A stretch of DNA of 59,302 nt from the NCBI RefSeq assembly GCF_000314975.1, contig NZ_BAEN01000061.1, forward strand, positions 1 through 59,302, read 5' to 3'. Shown here piece after piece: positions 34,788 through 44,540 of the stretch (positions are counted from its first letter, which is position 1; each line of letters starts with the position of its first letter). Source of the DNA: Aliiglaciecola lipolytica E3 (GTDB lineage Bacteria; Pseudomonadota; Gammaproteobacteria; Enterobacterales; Alteromonadaceae). Position numbers and translations under genes: made by a program. The notes beneath the pieces were generated by a model. It was given only the letters and a program-made list of their open reading frames with translations, had not been told where the DNA came from and did no database searches.

Positions 34788-35962
34788 TACAGGCTCGCTT
34801 CTGTCATAACTTCAACTATTGCCCCACAGGTTTTATCCAATTCAGCCTGCGATAAAGTGGGGTGCACCAAAAACATCAATGAACTTTCACCTAACTCGAC
34901 TGCATTTTGCAGTGGTGATGCAGGTCTAAACCCCGAATCATCAAAAGCTTTCTCGTTATATACTTCAGAGCAGGAGCCTGAAAAACACGGCACTTCCAAC
35001 TCATTAATAGCGGCCATAATTCTATCTCTATCCCAACTGGGAGATAGTTTTTCTGGTCGAACAAATATATAACACTTGTAGTATGCATGCTCTATTTCAT
35101 CTGGAATGTTTGGTACCCGCAACGCCGCAAATTGCCTACATGTCGCAAATATTTGCTCAGAATATTTTTTCCGAAGCGCATGCCACTGTGGCATTTTGGC
35201 CAGTTGCAAACGCCCTACAGTTGACTGTATTTCGGTTAAGCGCCAGTTGGTTCCAAATGATTCATGTAACCAACGAAATCCTGGCGGGTGGGCTTGGTTA
35301 TATACCGCATCCCATGATTTGCCGTGATCTTTATAGGACCAGATTTTTTCGTAAAGGTGCTTACTATTGGTGGTTACCATGCCACCTTCGCCAGCGGTCG
35401 TCATAATCTTATCCTGACAAAATGACCATGCACCAATAGCGCCGAGCCCACCGACTGAAACACCTTTGTATTTAGCTCCATGGGCTTGTGCACAATCTTC
35501 AACTACCTGAATATTATGGGTTTTCGCTAATGCATTAATCGTATCCATGTCGCAAGGCCAGCCCGCCAAATGGACACATAAAATAGCGCTGGTTTTCTCA
35601 GTGATAAGAGAGGCAATGGTCTCTGCTGTGATGTTTTGGGAGTCGAGATCGATGTCTGCAAATACAGGCACTAAACCCGCCAATACAATACTTGAAACGG
35701 ACGCTAAAAACGTACGAGATGTAACTATTACTTCAGAACCTTTGGGCAAATCCAACGCCACCCAAGCCAAATCAAGTGCAACTGTGCCATTAGCGACCGC
35801 TACGGCATATTCACAATCACAATACTGTGCAAATTCGGTTTCAAATTGACGACCTTCTTGTCCAGTCCAATAATTCACTTTATTGGATTTCAGAACGCTA
35901 AGAACAGCTTGTTGCTCTGCATCATCATAACTTGGCCAAGGTGAAAACGGTCCATTTAACAT
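34787..35962 (-). CDS. DegT/DnrJ/EryC1 PLP-dependent sugar aminotransferase (PglE-like)
   Basis: A 391-residue aminotransferase. It has the family segments VANGTVALDLAWVAL, VVEDCAQAHGAKYKG and SFCQDKIMTTAGEGG; the Lys in the last is the PLP anchor. It would aminate the 4-keto sugar from the upstream-acting dehydratase. GAGGAAG lies 5 nt before the ATG. It sits between the acetyltransferase and dehydratase genes in the cluster. Very close relatives act on dTDP- or UDP-sugars; context favours the UDP-linked bacillosamine route. Confidence 0.92.
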   Translation of the reverse strand: MLNGPFSPWPSYDDAEQQAVLSVLKSNKVNYWTGQEGRQFETEFAQYCDCEYAVAVANGTVALDLAWVALDLPKGSEVIVTSRTFLASVSSIVLAGLVPVFADIDLDSQNITAETIASLITEKTSAILCVHLAGWPCDMDTINALAKTHNIQVVEDCAQAHGAKYKGVSVGGLGAIGAWSFCQDKIMTTAGEGGMVTTNSKHLYEKIWSYKDHGKSWDAVYNQAHPPGFRWLHESFGTNWRLTEIQSTVGRLQLAKMPQWHALRKKYSEQIFATCRQFAALRVPNIPDEIEHAYYKCYIFVRPEKLSPSWDRDRIMAAINELEVPCFSGSCSEVYNEKAFDDSGFRPASPLQNAVELGESSLMFLVHPTLSQAELDKTCGAIVEVMTEASL

Positions 35963-35980
35963 TGGTACTTCCTCTTTTTA

Positions 35981-36601
35981 TTATTTTGGTTGAGCGGGAA
36001 TTCCCACTACCATTTTATTATCTTCTACGTTTCTAATTACAACCGCGCCAGCCCCAACGGTCGTATTGACTCCAATTTTGAGGTTGTTGGAAATAGTGGC
36101 GTTAATACAAATAAAGCTGAGCTCGCCAACCTGCACGGTACCAGCAAGTCGCGCTCCCACAGAGATATGCGCGAACTCGCCAATCTCGCAGTCGTGATCG
36201 ATACTTGCTGCGGTATTTACAATGCAACCATTACCTATCTGTGACATCACATTAATGATCGCCCCAGCCGCAACCAAACATCCTTCGCCAACGCTAGCGT
36301 GCTCGCTTATGACTGCCGTTGGATGAATCAAAGTCGCAATTCGAGCTGCATATTCAGTAGTTACTTGGTGACTTACTTTACGGCGCGTTGCATTACCACC
36401 AATTGCGACGAATACTTCGACATCATCTGCTAAAAACTGGCTTAATGATTCAATTGTGCCGACAACATGCCAAGGTCCAACCTGCTGGATAGCAGGATAA
36501 ATATCATCAATAAATTGAATTTTTTGATATTTACCAGAAAGCTCCGCTATCTCAGCTGCGACCTTTCCGTGTCCTCCTGCACCAATAATTAACAATTGCA
36601 T
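35981..36601 (-). CDS. Sugar O/N-acetyltransferase, PglD/NeuD family
   Basis: A 206-residue protein with an N-terminal Rossmann-like UDP-sugar domain (LLIIGAGGHGKVAAEIAEL) and a C-terminal left-handed beta helix of hexapeptide repeats (about 95-200), including HDCEIGEFAHISVGARL with the catalytic His. It transfers acetyl from acetyl-CoA to the amino group made by the PglE-like enzyme. Its ATG overlaps the PglC-like stop by one base (TGATG). The function follows from family and neighbours. Confidence 0.92.
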   Translation of the reverse strand: MQLLIIGAGGHGKVAAEIAELSGKYQKIQFIDDIYPAIQQVGPWHVVGTIESLSQFLADDVEVFVAIGGNATRRKVSHQVTTEYAARIATLIHPTAVISEHASVGEGCLVAAGAIINVMSQIGNGCIVNTAASIDHDCEIGEFAHISVGARLAGTVQVGELSFICINATISNNLKIGVNTTVGAGAVVIRNVEDNKMVVGIPAQPK

Positions 36602-37212
36602 CAGTCTTTATTTCCTAAACAATCTGAACCGGCAAACTTACTCATAGTCGCCTCCCCCTGTTGATTAATATCTTTGCGCTTTATCACTTTAAACGCCGTC
36701 ATAAATATAATCTTAACGTCGAGCCAGAATGACTGATGCTCCACATACCAAACGTCCAATTCAAATTTGTCTTCCCAACTTAAGGTATTCCGGCCGTTAA
36801 CCTGAGCCCAGCCAGTAATACCCGGTCTAACTTCATGCCGGCGAGCTTGTCGCACGTTATACAAAGGTAAATATTCTGGTAACAGCGGACGAGGACCAAC
36901 AATGCTCATGTCTCCTTTGAGCACATTAAATAAGCCAGGCAATTCATCTAAACTAGTACTTCTCAAAAAATGTCCAAATCGGGTAAGACGTTGCTCATCC
37001 GGTAATAAGTTACCGCCGGAATCTACAGCGCTGGTCATGCTGCGAAATTTATACATTCGAAAAATTCTGCCATCTTTGCCCGGCCTAAGTTGCGAGAACA
37101 AAATTGGACTTCCCAACTGCAATCTCACTATCAGGGCAAGGTTCAGCAATATTGGCCATCCGATTAAAAAGGCGGTAACTGCAATCAACAAATCAATTAA
37201 TCTCTTTAACAT
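36601..37212 (-). CDS. Undecaprenyl-phosphate sugar phosphotransferase (PglC-like)
   Basis: A 203-residue monotopic phosphoglycosyl transferase. An N-terminal re-entrant helix is followed by KFRSMTSAVDSGGNLLPDEQ, STSLDELPGLFNVLKGDMS with the catalytic Asp-Glu pair, IVGPRPLLPEYLPLY, and RPGITGWAQVNGRN. It starts the repeat unit by moving phospho-diNAcBac (or a similar sugar) onto undecaprenyl phosphate. Coupled to its neighbours by one-base overlaps on both sides. It lacks the N-terminal multi-helix part of WbaP-type enzymes, as expected for PglC. Confidence 0.93.
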   Translation of the reverse strand: MLKRLIDLLIAVTAFLIGWPILLNLALIVRLQLGSPILFSQLRPGKDGRIFRMYKFRSMTSAVDSGGNLLPDEQRLTRFGHFLRSTSLDELPGLFNVLKGDMSIVGPRPLLPEYLPLYNVRQARRHEVRPGITGWAQVNGRNTLSWEDKFELDVWYVEHQSFWLDVKIIFMTAFKVIKRKDINQQGEATMSKFAGSDCLGNKD

Positions 37213-38369
37213 TAACTATTCTCTTGGTTTGGAAAAGCGAGTATATGCTGGTAAAAGTCGTAAACTTGCTTGGCATTGTGTTGAACATTCATAACTTGTG
37301 CTACGCGGACTCTGGCTTTTTCAATCCGTTTTTGACGCTCTTGTTCTGACCCCATCGCTTCGATAATTTTATTTGCCAACGAAACAGGATCCTTTGCATT
37401 TGCCATATAGCCAGTGATTCCATCTTCAACTAAATCAGGAAATCCCCCCACGTTAGAAGTAAGGGTGGAGACTCCTGCATACATAGATTCAACCGCACCA
37501 CCGACATTTTCTGAATGCGACGGATGAACTGCCAAATCAAATTGCGGATATAGTTGCGGTACATCGTTACGAGTACCCAGGAAAAAACATAACTCAGGTG
37601 CATTGTCTTCTGCATAGCGTTTAACTTGATCAAAATAATGTTGCGTATTGCCCCAAGGGCCGCCAACAAATACACACGCTATCTTAGGGTGAGTTTGTTT
37701 TACCAATGCTAATGCATCAATGAGATCCTCATGGCCTTTAAGACCCCGTTTTTGACCTAAATACGATTTTGGTGCATAGAAAAAAGCCACCATTCCCAAC
37801 AAAAATGTATCTTCAGAAATTCCAAGTTGCTGTTTTAAACTAATTTTCTGTTCACGTTCAAAACAAAAGTCACTCTCATTCACCCCGTAATATGCAAGTC
37901 CAACTCTGTTTTTCTCGATATTGTGGCGCAGGTAAGTTTGTTTCGTCCACATACATGAGGCTAACCAGAAATCGTTCCGATTAGCACTTTTTAAATCCAC
38001 CGTTCTAAATAACCAATGTTCGAGATGTAATGGACCTGGCACATGAAATATCTTTTTAACATTGTGTTTTCTAAGTGCAAAGCGCATCAATAACGTGGTA
38101 GCAACAAAGTGACTATGCACAATATCAGGCTTAATTTGCGCAACCAGTGCTTTTAAGTGCTTGGCTTTTGCCAAATTTTGCCATGGTTTCTTAATACTTA
38201 TCGACGGATCGAATAAGTGCACTACCACGCCAGCTTTTTGGTACTTTTCAACCATAGGACCAGCAGGCAAAGCCAAATGAACCGTCACACCTAGCTTTAC
38301 AAGCTCAGTAGTTTGTCGCAGTGCCCAGCTCGCTCCCACCGCCGTTTTGAGTAAATGTAAAACAACCAT
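37212..38369 (-). CDS. GT4-family glycosyltransferase
   Basis: A 385-residue GT-B enzyme. It has VVLHLLKTAVGASWALRQT at the N terminus, DIVHSHFVATTLLMR, GHEDLIDALALV, CVFVGGPWG, and the nucleotide-sugar site HPSHSENVGGAVESMYAGVS with the E-x7-E pattern. It adds a sugar to the lipid-linked repeat unit on the cytoplasmic face; donor and linkage cannot be read. Its start overlaps the stop of the preceding GT4 gene (TAATG). Confidence 0.9.
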   Translation of the reverse strand: MVVLHLLKTAVGASWALRQTTELVKLGVTVHLALPAGPMVEKYQKAGVVVHLFDPSISIKKPWQNLAKAKHLKALVAQIKPDIVHSHFVATTLLMRFALRKHNVKKIFHVPGPLHLEHWLFRTVDLKSANRNDFWLASCMWTKQTYLRHNIEKNRVGLAYYGVNESDFCFEREQKISLKQQLGISEDTFLLGMVAFFYAPKSYLGQKRGLKGHEDLIDALALVKQTHPKIACVFVGGPWGNTQHYFDQVKRYAEDNAPELCFFLGTRNDVPQLYPQFDLAVHPSHSENVGGAVESMYAGVSTLTSNVGGFPDLVEDGITGYMANAKDPVSLANKIIEAMGSEQERQKRIEKARVRVAQVMNVQHNAKQVYDFYQHILAFPNQENS

Positions 38370-39541
38370 TAAACTTCACTTTCCAATAGTGCGCGATACA
38401 TGTTCTCGCGTCGGTTAGCCAATACATCATTATGATATTGTTGTGCTTTTTGATAATTTATCTGTGCTATTTCCAAGCGTTTGGATTCAGTCAAACTTAG
38501 CATTCTCTCGATGGTTTCTTGCAACTGAGCAACATTATCGCGTTCGACAATGTACTCTTGGGGAAGCAATTCTTTTACCCCGCCCACATCTGTAGCGACA
38601 CAATTTAATGAGCGTGCCATTGACTCAATTAGTACTCTTGGTAATCCTTCTTGGCGCGAAGACAATACAAATAAATCAGAGGTATCGAGTATTTGATTTA
38701 TCTGCTCTCGTTGAGCTAGATTACCGGCAAAACTGACCTGCTCGCTGATACCCAGTTTTTCAGCCATTTTTTGCATATCTGTTAATAGGGCACCACCACC
38801 AATCCAGCACAGTTGCAACTCATGCCCAGAAGCGCTGAGCTTAGCTAGCGTATGCAGCATAAAATCACAGCCTTTATAAGGTTGTGATAAGTTGCCAATA
38901 CAGACGATTTTAAACGGCTGAGAAACGACATATTCTGTGCGTTCTAGATAATCAGAATCAGTCAGTTGAATTGAGGAATAATGCGTATGAAAGGCTTCAG
39001 TGCCAGGAGGGTAGCGTTGCTGTAAACTGAATTCAGTGACATAGGATATTGCCACAGCATCTCTGCATTGTTTCCGTAACATATTAACAAACAACCATTT
39101 GAAAACAGGCCGTAACGGACTCTTACTGGCATCTTTGGCAAACACATCCATGGGATCTCCGACCACTTCCGCCCCGTAAGTCTTCCCTTTTGGCATGGCG
39201 AACCAATGATAGAACAATGACAGTATTCCCGGAACTCTATAAATCACGCGGCGATTTATTTGTTTACGCGTCTTTAGGATTTGAATTAGTTTTGGAATGC
39301 ATTTAAGAAATCCTACTGGACCGATATAAATTGGGAGATTTGTGAAGGTAATTCGCTCACCATCTACTCGCTGCCACTGTGGTTTAGGTTGTTCTACTGG
39401 CTGTACACGAGCAATCACATTTACTGAATTAAATACCCCAAGATAACGTTGCCAAAACGCATTGGGAAACGCGTTATCAGTCCAATACTTGCCCTGCTCA
39501 CATTGATAAAACCGCTGTTCTATTACAACATCTACTTGCAT
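38369..39541 (-). CDS. GT4-family glycosyltransferase
   Basis: A 390-residue GT-B enzyme. The C-terminal domain is clear: KIVCIGNLSQPYKGCDFMLH, LCWIGGGALLTDMQKM, VSFAGNLAQREQINQIL, and the donor site LFVLSSRQEGLPRVLIESMA. The N-terminal half is divergent. I use the ATG at 39541, which follows the Wzy-like stop codon by one base; the longer frame begins inside that gene with GTG. It adds another sugar to the lipid-linked unit; specificity is unknown. Confidence 0.9.
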   Translation of the reverse strand: MQVDVVIEQRFYQCEQGKYWTDNAFPNAFWQRYLGVFNSVNVIARVQPVEQPKPQWQRVDGERITFTNLPIYIGPVGFLKCIPKLIQILKTRKQINRRVIYRVPGILSLFYHWFAMPKGKTYGAEVVGDPMDVFAKDASKSPLRPVFKWLFVNMLRKQCRDAVAISYVTEFSLQQRYPPGTEAFHTHYSSIQLTDSDYLERTEYVVSQPFKIVCIGNLSQPYKGCDFMLHTLAKLSASGHELQLCWIGGGALLTDMQKMAEKLGISEQVSFAGNLAQREQINQILDTSDLFVLSSRQEGLPRVLIESMARSLNCVATDVGGVKELLPQEYIVERDNVAQLQETIERMLSLTESKRLEIAQINYQKAQQYHNDVLANRRENMYRALLESEV

Positions 39542-39542
39542 A

Positions 39543-40751
39543 CTACACTCGATAATACATTCGGCCACGCTGGGAAATAAACAGCAGTAGGAAAAAAATG
39601 ATGACGCAATAAATAAAAGCCTTAAATAAAATTAAAGACTCCCCACGAATCGCATAGATAAAATAAAACAAATTAAAATAAGTAAGCAGAATACCAAACG
39701 GTTTATTCTGCAAATAACCGCGATAAGTCCAAGCTAAAAATAGTGCTATGAACCCAAACAAAAAAGGAATACCTACATAGCCAAAGTTGAGTAAAGCTTC
39801 TCCCTCAATTGAGAAACCATAAGCACCATCATTGGCTGCGGTTGAATAACGGCGACTAAACCAAATAGATAATGGTGTAGTTAAACGAATTGCACCTAAG
39901 GTAAGCATATTTACGAAACCGGAGAAGTATGACTCTCCCCACCAAACCAACTCGCCTTGATCCAGCCATGCTGCAATATTTGACGTTACCATTAAATTGC
40001 TGCCCTGATTTAAGAACGAACCTAAACCACCGCCAGAAAACTCAGAGCTTCGTCCTGCTGACATCAGGGTAAACCCTAAACCACCGGCCGTTCCGCCCAG
40101 CAACAACTTCCACAAAGCAATGCCTGTGTCTTTATAAAACCAAAAATAAAGAGGAACAACGATGAGCGCAAAATCTCGTTCTCCCATATAAAAGCAGTAA
40201 CTAAAATACAGCAGGACTACGCTAGTGAATTGCCAGAAAACTTTACGAGACATAACGGACTTTGGCATAACCGTCATGTAGCAGAATAAAAACAACGGCC
40301 ACAGCGTTAGTATTACGTAGTGACCAATGCCCACTGATTGAATTCGCTGAACTTTGTCTAAGCCAGAAAAGCCAATGCGAGAAAACGCAAGTATAAATAC
40401 CAGTACAACTGGGACTAACATAAAAAACATGGCTATTTGTCGCAGCAATACAGGCTCTTTGATGACCAAGGCATAATTTATGGTTAATCTTCCGATTAGA
40501 TTGGCAGGAAATAGGCTCAACGTTGCAATCGCCAGAAAGAACGCAAACGAAGATTGATATAAATAATCCTGTTTAATACCACTATAGATTGGCAGACCTA
40601 GCATATGCGCAATGTATGGACCGAAACAGAAGTAAAAATAACAAAACAGATATATCGCTAGCGGACTCAATTTGCCTTGATGATAAGTCACTTCCCAAAG
40701 CAATTTGACTACCACCAAACCAATCGACAAATACATAAACAGATGTTCCAT
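39543..40751 (-). CDS. Wzy-like polysaccharide polymerase (multi-spanning)
   Basis: A 402-residue inner-membrane protein with about ten to twelve hydrophobic helices and a large central periplasmic loop (about 225-300, GGTAGGLGFTLMSAGRSSEF onward). That topology and the low conservation fit O-antigen/EPS polymerases. Sequence alone does not name it; the call rests on topology and on sitting directly after the flippase gene and before two GT4 genes. Its ATG follows the Wzx-like stop codon with no gap. Confidence 0.72.
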   Translation of the reverse strand: MEHLFMYLSIGLVVVKLLWEVTYHQGKLSPLAIYLFCYFYFCFGPYIAHMLGLPIYSGIKQDYLYQSSFAFFLAIATLSLFPANLIGRLTINYALVIKEPVLLRQIAMFFMLVPVVLVFILAFSRIGFSGLDKVQRIQSVGIGHYVILTLWPLFLFCYMTVMPKSVMSRKVFWQFTSVVLLYFSYCFYMGERDFALIVVPLYFWFYKDTGIALWKLLLGGTAGGLGFTLMSAGRSSEFSGGGLGSFLNQGSNLMVTSNIAAWLDQGELVWWGESYFSGFVNMLTLGAIRLTTPLSIWFSRRYSTAANDGAYGFSIEGEALLNFGYVGIPFLFGFIALFLAWTYRGYLQNKPFGILLTYFNLFYFIYAIRGESLILFKAFIYCVIIFFLLLFISQRGRMYYRV

Positions 40752-41942
40752 TTAGCCTAACTCCTTAGGGTTTTTCAGGCTGACGAGGCCTCCTAAAAAC
40801 TGCACTAAAGAACTAACGGAAATCATCCACATAAGTCCATTAAACGACCACTGTTCAAATAACCAAAGGCCAAAAACATAACTTAGGAAGATATTTATGC
40901 AAGTTACCGATAGCAGCAACTTATGTTTGCCACTTACGATGTATAAATAGTTTGAAACTGAGACTAGTAACGGTGCCCAACTAAATAAAATAACCAGTCG
41001 ATATACGTAGTTATCATGACTCAAAGACAATTGAATATTATTGTGAGCCAACCAAAAATAATTAGAGAAAAACTCAATATGAGTTAATTGCAAGAGCAGA
41101 AAAATAATCAACAATAACCCAATGCAATATGTCAATTGAGCTTTAAATTGAGTCTTGCTAGTAAACAAAGCTTGTTTTAATTGCGGTAATCGAGATTGCA
41201 TAAAACTGTTTAAAATCACCAGAGCTGCCATGACCAAAAAACTAGCGATGGTGAAAACACTCAGCATCACATTTTCTAATTGTTGACCAAGAATGTAACG
41301 TGGCACGTTGAAATAAACCGATAATGCCAAAGCACTCAAGCTTAACGGCAGACTTTTTTGAAGCAGAGAAATTAACCGCCGAATAGGCGTTTTAAAATTT
41401 AAGCTAACATGTTTGCTCAAACTACTTATAACAAACAAAACGGACAGCAAAACCAACGTCAGATTTATATTTTGACTCATAAACGCCAAACCAACGCAGA
41501 CTAAAATACAAGCCCATTTAAGCCAACTCAGGGAAAATAACCTGTCAACTCTCTTGTTTTCTATAGCATTGGCGATAGGCAAATCAAAAAGTTGCTCTGT
41601 TACTTTAAATAGGTAAATTACGATAACAAATTGCCACTGCTGTAACCAAAACCCAACCCCCAAGGCAAGTACTAATCCGGCAACAGCAAGGTAGACTCTC
41701 AACGTCGCGGCATTTTCGAATAGCCGATTTGATTGTGTTAAAAGGAAGTTTCGTGAAGGGCTAGCTAATAATAATGTTAACGGCGCTAAAATAGCCAAGA
41801 TAAAACTAAATCGGCCGACCTGTTCTGCGCTTTGCATATGACTAAGCCACAGGACAATCATCCAAGGAATGACAAAACTACTGACCTGAATACTCAGCAG
41901 TAAAAGTGGCGTGTTGTGCATTAAATGCTTAATTGAAGGCAT
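40752..41942 (-). CDS. Wzx-like flippase (oligosaccharide/O-antigen exporter)
   Basis: A 396-residue protein with about 12 membrane helices, few charged loops, and an N terminus ending in VGRFSFILAILAPLTLL as in polysaccharide-exporter family members. It would flip the lipid-linked repeat unit to the periplasm for Wzy. It is the first gene of the cluster. No ribosome site is visible before the ATG; instead a 15-bp tandem repeat ends 5 bp upstream. Lipid-linked export through Wzx/Wzy agrees with the PglC-type starter. Confidence 0.78.
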   Translation of the reverse strand: MPSIKHLMHNTPLLLLSIQVSSFVIPWMIVLWLSHMQSAEQVGRFSFILAILAPLTLLLASPSRNFLLTQSNRLFENAATLRVYLAVAGLVLALGVGFWLQQWQFVIVIYLFKVTEQLFDLPIANAIENKRVDRLFSLSWLKWACILVCVGLAFMSQNINLTLVLLSVLFVISSLSKHVSLNFKTPIRRLISLLQKSLPLSLSALALSVYFNVPRYILGQQLENVMLSVFTIASFLVMAALVILNSFMQSRLPQLKQALFTSKTQFKAQLTYCIGLLLIIFLLLQLTHIEFFSNYFWLAHNNIQLSLSHDNYVYRLVILFSWAPLLVSVSNYLYIVSGKHKLLLSVTCINIFLSYVFGLWLFEQWSFNGLMWMISVSSLVQFLGGLVSLKNPKELG

Positions 41943-42240
41943 TATTCTATTGTTTTTATTATTATTGTTTTTGTTATTATTGTTTTTGTTATTATTTTAA
42001 TATTTATTTTAGGTATTACAGGACATTTGATGATTGTCCTTTGCGGGGTTCTTATTTATAGTGCAGTGTTTGTATATTTTACTTCTGCCCCCCATTAATC
42101 AACCAGTATCGCCTGAATTAATCGTAACGACAAGCATAAGTTGCGCATCTATTGCTCTATGGAGTAAATAAACACTCACTTCCGAACACTTTCCCTTGTT
42201 CAGTAAGGCATCATTAGCAGACTAAGTTCTTGCTCATATA
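41943..42240. other. Leader/intergenic region before the polysaccharide cluster
   Basis: About 300 bp between the Wzx-like gene and the oligopeptidase terminator. It holds the 15-bp tandem repeat next to the start codon and a small hairpin AGGACA-n9-TGTCCT at 42020-42040. I find no RfaH ops element and no ORF worth calling. The promoter of the cluster should lie here but cannot be placed. Confidence 0.5.
41948..41992. repeat. 15-bp tandem repeat, three copies, upstream of wzx-like gene
   Basis: TATTGTTTTTATTAT, then TATTGTTTTTGTTAT twice, exactly in tandem. It is A-rich on the transcribed-sense strand and ends 5 bp before the start codon. Confidence 0.85.
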
Positions 42241-42266
42241 AAAAAGCCCGAACTCATTCGGGCTTT
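42241..42266 (-). terminator. Rho-independent terminator after oligopeptidase gene
   Basis: Stem AAAGCCCGAA/TTCGGGCTTT with a CTCA loop and a T-run on the minus strand. Confidence 0.88.
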
Positions 42267-42284
42267 GAACATAAACTTAACTTT

Positions 42285-44456
42285 CTATTTATCTATACCG
42301 TGGCTCTTTAGCATAAACGTAAATTCTTCTGCATAGTCGCGCAACCTGCCATATCGACCACTGTTTGCAAAATGCCCAGCCCCCATGTTGATGCGCATGA
42401 TCAACAGATTATCGTCAGTTTTCAATTCACGCATTTTAGCCGTCCATTTCGCCGGTTCCCAGTAGGTAACACGAGGGTCATTAATTCCGCCACTTACTAA
42501 CATAGGAGGGTATTCTTTTGCCTCAATGTTGTCATAAGGTGAATAGCTGGCAATTAAATCATATGCAGCCGCGTCTTCGATTGGATTACCCCACTCTGCC
42601 CACTCTGGCGGAGTTAATGGTAAAGATGCATCTAGCATTGTATTAAGCACATCGACAAAAGGCACACCTAAGGTTACTGACCGCCATAATTCTGGGGCTT
42701 GGTTGACCACAGCTCCCATGAGCTCTCCACCAGCACTGCGACCTGCAATAGAAATATTGCCTTTAGATACGTAATTTTCGTTGATTAAATATTTAGCCGA
42801 ATCCACAAAATCGTTAAATGCATTGGTTCGCTTTTCTAGTTTACCGTCTAAGTACCATTGATAGCCGAGCATATCACTGCCACGAACATGGGCGATTGCG
42901 AAAGAAAATCCGCGATCTAACAAGCTGATATGCATGCTAGAGAAAACCGGCGGTATAGTTATGCCATAAGCACCATAGCCGTATAAATGCATTGGTTGTG
43001 TACCATCTTTTTTAAAGCCTTTTTTGTACACAATGGAAATCGGTATGCTAACGCCATCTCGCGAAGGCGCCATTAGACGCTCTGTAATGTATTCAGATTT
43101 ATCGTATCCAGAAGGGAGCTGGGCTACTTTTCTCGTCACTAGTTGTTTTTCAGAAATTTTATAATCGAATACGGTTTCTGGTGTGATCATTGATTCATAG
43201 TCAATTCTCACGAAATCCTGTGAAAACTCCGAGCTGTTACCAAGCGAAGCCGAATACACATTTTCTGGAAATTTCACATCATGAGATTGTCCTTGATAAT
43301 CAAGAATTCGAATTTTATCAATGCCTTTTTCACGCGCTTGAAGTGCAACAAAATCGTTAAACGTCTGAACTCCAAGCAAATAAAGATCGTCTGAACCTTC
43401 AATCAATGTTTGCCAATTTTCATAGCTAGGATTTGCGTCATCAACGCTCGCAAACCGAAAGTTTTTATGGGTGTCATTGGCTAGTATGTAAAATTTGCCA
43501 TTGGCATGATCCAACATGCTGGAAAAGCCTAACGATCTTGACACTAACTGGATAGGTTTAGCCATTAAGTCTTCATTTGGCACTATGTGATATTCGATAA
43601 CTTCCCTTTGTCCACTGGATATAACAAGGTATTTGTCGTCACTTGTGAAATCAAAATCGATGAAAAAAGCATCGTCGTCCTCACTAATTAATATCTTGTC
43701 CTCTGATGCTTTAGTACCAATTTTATGGATATTTACACTCGCGGTACGCCACTTATCTTTCTCTAATTTGGCGTAGACCAGGGTTTGACTGTCTGCGCCG
43801 AATGCAACTTCACCACTTGTTTCGACAATTTCATCATCCAAGTATTCGCCGCTTTGCAAATCAACAACCCGCGCAATATAACGTTCAGCGCCATCTGTAT
43901 TGTAGGAGTAAACCAATAATCTGTTGTCAGGGCTGATATCCCATCCACCCAAACTAAAATACTCGTAGTCTTTCGCTAATTTTGTCTCATCAAGAAATAC
44001 AACTTCTTGGCCGGTTGCGAGATCTTTGCGACTATGCACCTTATACTCTTCACCGTTACGATAATACCAACGGTATTCAAAACCATTATCAAGCCAAGGT
44101 ACAGATTCTTCCTGCTCATTAGTCCGCCCTTTAAATTCCTCAAAAATCGTGTCGACTAAGGCTTTATTGGGCGCTAAGAATTGATCAAAGTACGCATTTT
44201 CAGCATTTAGATAATCGAGTACCGGTTTATCATTAACTTCAGGATACTCTTTATCTTTTAACCAATTATACGGATCGTTTAACTCTTTTTGGTGATACAC
44301 AGCGGAGTAATCTTGTTTAGCAGCTTTGGGAGCATCCATTGATAGCTGTTTAAGTCGAGGGTATGTAGGCATTTGATCTTCTTTTACGTCATCTGTTACT
44401 TCAGAACAAGCAGATAAGAATATAAGGGGGAGCAATAATTTAATTGTGAGGCGCAT
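42285..44456 (-). CDS. Prolyl oligopeptidase family (S9A) lipoprotein
   Basis: A 723-residue serine peptidase. The N terminus LLLPLIFLSACS is a lipobox, so the protein is probably a lipoprotein facing the periplasm. Residues about 35-430 are the beta-propeller, and the rest is the alpha/beta hydrolase domain with nucleophile GRSAGGELMG, Asp in GGINDPRVTY and His in GAGHFANSGR. It resembles oligopeptidase B/POP and should cut short peptides after Pro or basic residues. I start at ATG 44456 with AGGGA upstream; the longer frame opens at a TTG. Secreted POPs are common in protein-degrading marine bacteria. Confidence 0.92.
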   Translation of the reverse strand: MRLTIKLLLPLIFLSACSEVTDDVKEDQMPTYPRLKQLSMDAPKAAKQDYSAVYHQKELNDPYNWLKDKEYPEVNDKPVLDYLNAENAYFDQFLAPNKALVDTIFEEFKGRTNEQEESVPWLDNGFEYRWYYRNGEEYKVHSRKDLATGQEVVFLDETKLAKDYEYFSLGGWDISPDNRLLVYSYNTDGAERYIARVVDLQSGEYLDDEIVETSGEVAFGADSQTLVYAKLEKDKWRTASVNIHKIGTKASEDKILISEDDDAFFIDFDFTSDDKYLVISSGQREVIEYHIVPNEDLMAKPIQLVSRSLGFSSMLDHANGKFYILANDTHKNFRFASVDDANPSYENWQTLIEGSDDLYLLGVQTFNDFVALQAREKGIDKIRILDYQGQSHDVKFPENVYSASLGNSSEFSQDFVRIDYESMITPETVFDYKISEKQLVTRKVAQLPSGYDKSEYITERLMAPSRDGVSIPISIVYKKGFKKDGTQPMHLYGYGAYGITIPPVFSSMHISLLDRGFSFAIAHVRGSDMLGYQWYLDGKLEKRTNAFNDFVDSAKYLINENYVSKGNISIAGRSAGGELMGAVVNQAPELWRSVTLGVPFVDVLNTMLDASLPLTPPEWAEWGNPIEDAAAYDLIASYSPYDNIEAKEYPPMLVSGGINDPRVTYWEPAKWTAKMRELKTDDNLLIMRINMGAGHFANSGRYGRLRDYAEEFTFMLKSHGIDK

Positions 44457-44540
44457 TGGCAAAATTTCCCTATTTCTACAAATTTAATCGTAGATAATAC
44501 GTTGCGAGTAAAATTTTACCAACTAAATTCAAAAATTTAT

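Noticed and set aside
41943..42284. RfaH ops/JUMPstart element before the polysaccharide cluster
   Set aside because: No GGCGGTAG-like sequence on either strand in the leader.
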